The notes under the pieces are model-generated. The model worked only from the letters and a program-made list of their open reading frames with translations. It searched no databases and was not told the DNA's origin. A program made the translations under genes and the position numbers. A stretch of DNA of 10,772 bases from Patescibacteria group bacterium. GTDB taxonomy: Bacteria; Patescibacteriota; Patescibacteriia; Patescibacteriales; JAHJJO01. Shown here in pieces: positions 7,067 through 10,772 of this stretch (positions are counted from its first letter, which is position 1; every line of letters begins with the position of its first letter). The stretch spans positions 1-10,772 of the forward strand of contig JAHJJO010000157.1 in the NCBI GenBank assembly GCA_018822835.1. Reading direction: 5' to 3'.

Positions 7067-7544
7067 ACCACGGGCAGTTGGTCGTTTCCGTACCCGGGAT
7101 CGTGGATTCGCTACCCCACACGAGGGCATGCGAATGCCAGAACGCCAACGAGTTACCATTGGCATTCCGATCCCAAGGCTCCGGCTCCGGCCGATGCCCG
7201 ATGAAAGCCGTGATGAGGACGTAGTAGTCCTCGAAGTCATCCTTTTTCAGAATGACCACGACTTTGTCGCACGGTTCGGGTTTGCGATTCTTGACGAACC
7301 GCGAATGACCGAACCGCTTGGGCCGCTTTGCCCAGACGATCTCGTCCGCATCCGTTGTGGGGACGCAGACAGTGTTCCCGACGATTCGGTCGAACGTGAC
7401 CTCCTCTATCAGGAACTTTCTACCTTTCGAATCGATACGAGAGAACGCAGCAGGCAGAAGCTGCGCGACCTCGCCGTGGACGTGCGAGTTGAAGCGGTCG
7501 ATGACCGCCTCTCCCGACGCCAACGTCATTCCGATGGTATTCAT
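7065..7544 (-). CDS. Small protein of unknown function (159 aa), first gene of the operon
   Basis: Not assignable to a named family by eye. Start ATG 7544 follows AAAAAGGAGGT at good spacing. It is soluble and looks mixed alpha/beta: an N-terminal helix with HVHGEVA (21-27), several predicted strands (KFLIEEV, KVVVILK, YYVLITAF) and a C-terminal block with EPEPWD (120-125) and FWHSHALVWG (135-144). A histidine pair in the first helix, central basic residues and a late ITAF strand are reminiscent of small RNases of the barnase/EndoU/RelE-like group. That is a weak resemblance, not an identification. First position after the long structured leader suggests that the leader controls it or is its RNA partner. 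The TAG stop touches the hairpin at 7051-7066. Confidence 0.75.
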   Translation of the reverse strand: MNTIGMTLASGEAVIDRFNSHVHGEVAQLLPAAFSRIDSKGRKFLIEEVTFDRIVGNTVCVPTTDADEIVWAKRPKRFGHSRFVKNRKPEPCDKVVVILKKDDFEDYYVLITAFIGHRPEPEPWDRNANGNSLAFWHSHALVWGSESTIPGTETTNCPW

Positions 7545-8123
7545 CGGTACACCTCCTTTTTAGTGGTTGGGGTTGTCTGGCTGCCGGCCGAAGCTCCTTG
7601 TGGGAGCGAAGGCAGTAAGGAATGAAAGAACAGAAAGAACTTCGGCTGGCAGTCAGACGTCCCGCCCATATTGGGAGGACACAAAGTCAATCACTCTCGG
7701 CTCGGACGCCCCCGTGTAATAATCCGCGGACGTGTAATCGCTAGAACGATACTTTGTCTATTTAATTGTCAAAGAACACCTTACTCAATATCCCCACACA
7801 GTCCAGCGCCTCTCTCCTAAAAATACCGCAGACTGTGGATGATATAGCAAGGACATTTCTGGAAGCGAAGCGGGTTAGAACTTCTCTCCCAGCCGATCTC
7901 CTTGCTATAAAGAGAACGGGTGATAGAATTGCTTTTCAGCGGCCTGCTTCCCCTTGTCGGGGCTATCGGCACAACCTAATGGGCATCATATCAGACAGAT
8001 TGGTTCGCTTTGAACAATTGCCTGATACTTGTCTCGCAGAATTACTTTGCGTAATTTGCGAGGTTGAAATTCTACCTGCGAACTTTAGCGAGTTATTAAC
8101 CTTAGGCCATGAACTCTCTCCCG

Positions 8124-8146
8124 CTTATGCCTCTCTCCTGCATAAG
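8124..8146 (-). other. Hairpin displaying GGAGAGAG in its loop (leader)
   Basis: CTTATGC (8124-8130) pairs perfectly with GCATAAG (8140-8146) around the plus-strand loop CTCTCTCCT, identical to the loop of the trailer hairpin at 3255-3277. Another copy of the octamer lies ten bases away at 8114-8121. Confidence 0.6.
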
Positions 8147-8470
8147 CTTATGATGTGTCCATCTTAATCGCCTAAAATCATTAACATTCGCTTTTGTTGT
8201 TTGATTTGCTATCTGGGTCCCACTTAATGAGGACTTACATAGCTTTAGTTTAAAGAACTGTTTGAAAGAGCTATTCTTCTTTCGTTTTTCCGAAAGAAGG
8301 TTGTGAAGACGATTTTTGCTTTTCCTCTTCACGACCTTACTCCGGGACTGGCAACAAAAAAAGGTAATAAATGTTGTAGCGCTTTTCTTGACCTGAAGAG
8401 AGTGCCACAACACTTATTACCTTTATATATACAGGGGACAATGTTCCCTGAAATAAGTGATTGTTGTGCG

Positions 8471-8491
8471 CGATGTCTCTCTCCAGCATCG
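8471..8491 (-). other. Hairpin displaying GGAGAGAG in its loop (5' end of the leader)
   Basis: CGATG (8471-8475) pairs with CATCG (8487-8491). The loop contains plus-strand CTCTCTCC (8477-8484). It is the second hairpin expected in RNA from the promoter at 8561-8589, just after CCTCG/CGAGG (8493-8507). Confidence 0.55.
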
Positions 8492-8560
8492 ACCTCGTAA
8501 ACCGAGGATTTTATTTATTTGTAAATGTTCTCAATTTCGCATCTTTTATTTTACACTTCC

Positions 8561-8589
8561 ATTATAGCATATTATCAATTTCTTGTCAA
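8561..8589 (-). promoter_or_regulatory. Promoter P3: TTGACA-17-TATAAT
   Basis: A perfect sigma70-type consensus on the minus strand: -35 TTGACA (8584-8589), 17-base spacer, -10 TATAAT (8561-8566) preceded by TGC (extended -10). The start point should be near 8554, placing the whole hairpin-rich region downstream. Confidence 0.85.
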
Positions 8590-8635
8590 GTGTCTGTGCC
8601 TTCTTTTTATACCAGCTTTTTATTTTACTAAATCC

Positions 8636-8664
8636 AGTATAGCATACTTTGTAAATCTTGTCAA
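8636..8664 (-). promoter_or_regulatory. Promoter P2: TTGACA-17-TATACT
   Basis: -35 TTGACA (8659-8664), 17-base spacer and -10 TATACT (8636-8641), with the same ATGC before the -10 as P1 and P3. Start expected near 8628. It points in the same direction as P3, 75 bases upstream of it. Confidence 0.82.
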
Positions 8665-8694
8665 GCCCTTTTCTATGTTTTCCCGTAATTATTG

Positions 8695-8765
8695 GCTAAA
8701 TTTAGCTAAATACAATTTTATTGAATTTATGGCTTTTTAGCCGTTTCCATAATTACCAGTAATTA
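8695..8765. promoter_or_regulatory. Palindromes between promoters, possible operators
   Basis: GCTAAATTTAGC (8695-8706) is a perfect 12-bp palindrome, and TAATTAC-CA-GTAATTA (8750-8765) is a 7-bp inverted repeat. Both lie between P1 and P2, downstream of the XRE gene. They could be binding sites for that regulator, but palindromes also arise easily in AT-rich DNA. Confidence 0.3.
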
Positions 8766-8879
8766 ATCCAGATATTTAGCCCGACTGATTGCTTTTGTCT
8801 AATTTCTACCGACTCGTATTATTGCCTGAATTTAATGTGCTATTTTTAAGGATTTCCATACCTCTCATTATCTGTATTA

Positions 8880-8908
8880 AGTATAGCATATTTAGAATTA
8901 TTTGTCAA
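8880..8908 (-). promoter_or_regulatory. Promoter P1: TTGACA-17-TATACT
   Basis: -35 TTGACA (8903-8908), 17-base spacer and -10 TATACT (8880-8885) with ATGC before the -10. The -35 and part of the spacer lie inside the last codons and stop of the XRE gene, so transcription from this site starts just past that gene, near 8872. Confidence 0.8.
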
Positions 8909-9116
8909 GCCCATTTGACTCTTCTGCTATTTGATCCAAAGTAATATCAAGAGCTTTGGTTATTTTTCGCAAAGTATCAAAAGTAGGGTTTGGGCTTCTG
9001 CCAATCTCTAATTTAACAATAGTATTCAAAGAAACATCAGCCAGTTTGGATAATTTGTCTTGAGATATGCCTTTTTTGTTTCTTAGTCTTTTTATGTTTT
9101 CGCCAATAGTTGACAT
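8898..9116 (-). CDS. XRE-family helix-turn-helix regulator (72 aa)
   Basis: A compact DNA-binding protein of the Cro/C1 (XRE) type. The five-helix HTH runs over residues about 5-65: GENIKRLRNKKGISQDKLSKLADVS, then NTIVKLEIGRS as the recognition region, then a helix LRKITKALDITLDQI. The 72-aa length is typical of stand-alone HTH_3 regulators. The start ATG is the natural one for this domain, though no Shine-Dalgarno is seen before it. The gene is AT-rich, unlike the operon it precedes. It is followed directly by promoters P1-P3, the first overlapping its 3' end, so it may control them or itself. An unrelated host regulator is also possible. Confidence 0.88.
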   Translation of the reverse strand: MSTIGENIKRLRNKKGISQDKLSKLADVSLNTIVKLEIGRSPNPTFDTLRKITKALDITLDQIAEESNGLDK

Positions 9117-9141
9117 AGATTTGCTGTGGATATATTATTAT

Positions 9142-9170
9142 AGTATAATGATTATGTTAATACATTTAAT
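9142..9170 (-). promoter_or_regulatory. Probable promoter of the XRE gene
   Basis: On the minus strand, -10 TATACT (9142-9147) lies 17 bases from a weak -35 (ATTAAA, 9165-9170). A palindrome ATTATA-G-TATAAT (9137-9149) covers the -10 and could be an autoregulatory operator. The leader would be only about 20 bases. Confidence 0.4.
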
Positions 9171-9231
9171 AGCACTTCATTATGATAATATATTACCTTG
9201 TTTTAATGGTTGAGTCAATTTTGGGTGTCAA

Positions 9232-9279
9232 AGCCATTTAGAAATGTCCTACCCTCAGCCAAGTAGAAATGTCCTACCC
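9232..9279. repeat. Left IS end with two tandem binding-site-like repeats
   Basis: Two 23-base direct copies at 9232-9254 and 9257-9279 share AGCCA and TAGAAATGTCCTACCC and differ at two positions. They are probably two transposase recognition sites in tandem. Confidence 0.7.
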
Positions 9280-9295
9280 ACTGATTTTTAATGAT

Positions 9296-10639
9296 TTATT
9301 CGGCTAAACTATTAGCTTGTTCGACTCCTATATTATTAGATACAGGACAAGCCATTTGTTGTTGTCTCTTAAACAAAAATTGCGTTCTCCATGGATGGTT
9401 TATTGGTGGCTTCCAATCAGATTGTTTTCTTCTTATGGCATGTAATTTAATATTAATTATTTTCTTTGGTCGTTCAGGCAGGACTGTGTAATTTAAATAA
9501 TGTTCTTTTAAATTAATTTTGATTTCTCCGTTTAGATGTTCTTCAATAATAACGGTATCTTTTTTATACGCTGTTGTTGGCTGTTCTTGGTTTAATTGAA
9601 AATATTTAGTTTTAAATCTGATCGTGTAATCATTCTGAATTTGTCTTTGCTCTTGCCTAGAGAATATTTGTGGTAGTTTTTCCTTTAATGTCTTGTCGAC
9701 TGTTTTGTGTAAATTGGCTCTCCTCGCGGGAACAACAGAAAATTTGTCATTAAATTTTGGAATATATTCTTGTAGAAATTTGTTAGCATCCTCTACTGTA
9801 GAAATATTTGCCAATCTCATTTCTTTGACTAATCTATTCTGCAATGTCTTATTCATTCTCTCAACCCTGCCCTTGGCTTGCGCGCTATGAGCTGTAATGA
9901 GATTTATTCCAACCTGCTTTGTTGCTCTTTGAAATTGAGTCATTAGTTCTTTATTGTCTACAGCACTTGGGTGATTAATTTTATATGTGCTGAATTTGTC
10001 TAAATATATTGACGTTGGTAGACCATGCTTATTAATATACTCTGTCCAGAATTTAAATACAGCGATTACTCCTTCATTATAATCAAACTTAGCATGAGTG
10101 ATTTTTCCTGTAGCGTCATCTACTGATAATAGTAAACACAATTCTTCTGCCCTATCTTCAAGCCAAAGATGATAACTTCCGTCAAATTGTTGCATTTTTC
10201 CATAGTTGTCCTTTCTCGCTCTCCAGCTCCTGTATTGCTTTGGTTGTTTTCTTGGTTTAACTGTCCATAGTTTCTCTTTGATCATTATTTGTCGGACTGT
10301 TTCTTTGCCTAATTGAATATTATTATTTTCATCTAACTTTTCTGATGCATGAGTTGGATCAAAACCAAGATACTTTGTTTTTAGATGCTCCACAGCCTTT
10401 TTAATAATTTCTGATTTAATCTTTCTGTTGCTTTCTTGCCCACGGTTGCCGTGGATTAAGCCAGCCGCTCCAGATACTTTAACTTTGGCTTTTAGCCTTC
10501 TGATGTGCCTGATTGATAGATTTAATTGTTTGCTTGCATCAGTGCCATTAATACTGCCACCAAGTAATTTTGAAATAACCTCACACTTCGTAAGCTCTGA
10601 TTGAGCCATAGTGATTAATTTTTGAGTCATAATTTTCAT
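9296..10639 (-). CDS. IS1202/ISNCY-like DDE transposase
   Basis: A 447-aa transposase with an N-terminal helix-turn-helix (about 20-60, ending in the typical GAAGLIHGNRGQ) and a second DNA-binding region (about 70-125). An RNase H-like integrase core follows, with likely catalytic residues Asp153 (QFDGSYHLW), Asp214 (YLDKFSTY) and Glu260 (KGRVERMN). The HTH plus the GNRG and FDGS motifs are characteristic of the IS1202 group within ISNCY. Length is normal and the frame is intact, so the gene looks functional. ATG 10639 is the first in the frame. A GGAGGG stands about 20 bases upstream, too far for an ideal ribosome-binding site. The stop lies just inside the left end repeats. The gene points toward the XRE regulator. 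Confidence 0.92.
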   Translation of the reverse strand: MKIMTQKLITMAQSELTKCEVISKLLGGSINGTDASKQLNLSIRHIRRLKAKVKVSGAAGLIHGNRGQESNRKIKSEIIKKAVEHLKTKYLGFDPTHASEKLDENNNIQLGKETVRQIMIKEKLWTVKPRKQPKQYRSWRARKDNYGKMQQFDGSYHLWLEDRAEELCLLLSVDDATGKITHAKFDYNEGVIAVFKFWTEYINKHGLPTSIYLDKFSTYKINHPSAVDNKELMTQFQRATKQVGINLITAHSAQAKGRVERMNKTLQNRLVKEMRLANISTVEDANKFLQEYIPKFNDKFSVVPARRANLHKTVDKTLKEKLPQIFSRQEQRQIQNDYTIRFKTKYFQLNQEQPTTAYKKDTVIIEEHLNGEIKINLKEHYLNYTVLPERPKKIINIKLHAIRRKQSDWKPPINHPWRTQFLFKRQQQMACPVSNNIGVEQANSLAE

Positions 10640-10720
10640 TGTTGTTATTAAATATTCCCTCCAAAATTATTTAATAACATTATTAATTAAACAATGAAGT
10701 ATTATGACACAAATTGTTAA

Positions 10721-10772
10721 GGTAGGACATTTCTACTTGGCTACACTAGGACATTATCATGTGGCTGCGACA
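10721..10772. repeat. Right IS end with inner and outer repeats
   Basis: The inner copy (10721-10742) is the perfect reverse complement of the left inner copy. The outer copy (10747-10766) matches the left outer copy at about three quarters of positions. The tip TGTCGC (read inward) ends exactly at the last base of the window. Confidence 0.7.

Larger units (their letters stand above)
7545..8554 (-). ncRNA. Structured ~1 kb 5' leader RNA of the MoxR-VWA operon (predicted)
   Basis: From the nearest promoter to the first start codon lie about 1,000 bases without a credible gene but full of stems: CCTCG/CGAGG (8493-8507); CGATG/CATCG (8471-8491); a 23-bp stem with two mismatches (8360-8382 with 8402-8424); 12 bp at 8297-8308 with 8327-8338, or alternatively 9 bp at 8276-8284 with 8291-8299; CTTATGC/GCATAAG (8124-8146); 12 bp with one bulge at 8033-8062; a perfect 10-bp stem at 7843-7852 with 7900-7909; CACAGTC/GACTGTG (7797-7837); and a 19-base pair of arms with two mismatches at 7575-7593 and 7640-7658. 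GGAGAGAG occurs at 8477-8484, 8131-8138, 8114-8121 and 7810-7817, and a one-base variant lies at 7882-7889. Wobble pairs favour the minus strand in some stems and the plus strand in others, so strand rests on the promoters. No known riboswitch or ornate RNA was recognised. Confidence 0.5.
9226..10772 (-). mobile_element. IS1202-like (ISNCY) insertion sequence, 1,547 bp
   Basis: One transposase gene lies between imperfect terminal inverted repeats that begin TGTCAAAGCCA on the left (9226-9236) and, read inward, TGTCGCAGCCA on the right (10762-10772). Each end carries a second, inner copy of the transposase-site-like repeat. The inner copies match perfectly over 22 bp in inverted orientation (9257-9278 and 10721-10742). 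The length fits one-gene elements of the IS1202/ISNCY group. No target duplication can be tested because the right flank is outside the window. Confidence 0.8.

Noticed and set aside
7766..8167. Plus-strand ORF of 133 codons starting with TTG
   Set aside because: Rare start codon without a Shine-Dalgarno, opposite to the strong promoters, and the sequence is dominated by hairpins with no protein-family signal.
8102..8413. Minus-strand ORF of 103 codons in the leader
   Set aside because: Lys/Ser-rich, featureless translation across the 23-bp and 12-bp stems, with no ribosome-binding site.
3262..8484. GGAGAGAG copies as ordinary Shine-Dalgarno sites
   Set aside because: Only the copy at 3587-3594 has a start codon at normal spacing (19-codon ORF). 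The other copies have none or give frames of only a few codons, and the true genes use AAGGAGGT-type sites instead.

Overview
The window reads as a fragment of a low-GC, candidate-phyla-radiation (Patescibacteria/Parcubacteria-like) genome carrying one foreign-looking, GC-rich locus. The host assignment is inference. It rests on the AT-rich codon use of the copper ATPase, XRE regulator and transposase genes, on short repeats inserted in frame in the ATPase, and on a dense cluster of palindromes after it, a style I associate with those genomes. No rRNA, tRNA or CRISPR array was recognised.

Layout. (1) 75-2474 (+): a full-length heavy-metal (copper-type) P1B-ATPase with four low-complexity insertions. 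(2) 2475-3080: a gene-free stretch packed with inverted repeats. (3) About 3087-8554 (-): the unusual part. Three near-perfect sigma70-type promoters in tandem (8561-8589, 8636-8664, 8880-8908) point left. They feed a roughly 1 kb hairpin-rich leader without a credible gene (7545-8554), then four GC-rich genes with near-ideal Shine-Dalgarno sequences: an unknown 159-aa protein, an unknown 119-aa protein, a MoxR-type AAA+ ATPase and a VWA/MIDAS protein. A seven-codon ORF with an equally strong Shine-Dalgarno follows, then a roughly 0.7 kb hairpin-rich trailer and a terminator-like stem at 3087-3213. (4) 8898-9116 (-): a small XRE/HTH regulator whose 3' end overlaps the first promoter. (5) 9226-10772: an apparently complete IS1202-like (ISNCY) insertion sequence whose right tip coincides with the end of the window.

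How it may work together. MoxR ATPases remodel or activate partners through VWA proteins that bind a metal in the MIDAS site, so this pair is probably one machine. What is odd is how much structured non-coding sequence accompanies it. The octamer GGAGAGAG (minus-strand sense) occurs seven times, only in the leader and trailer, several times as a hairpin loop. Its exact complement is the loop inside the terminator-like stem at the 3' end, so long-range loop-loop contacts are possible. Stop codons of all four genes and of the mini-ORF lie in or at the edge of short hairpins. I propose a large RNA, or an RNA-protein system, built around a MoxR-VWA machine with two unknown small proteins. The sequence patterns are visible; the function is inference.
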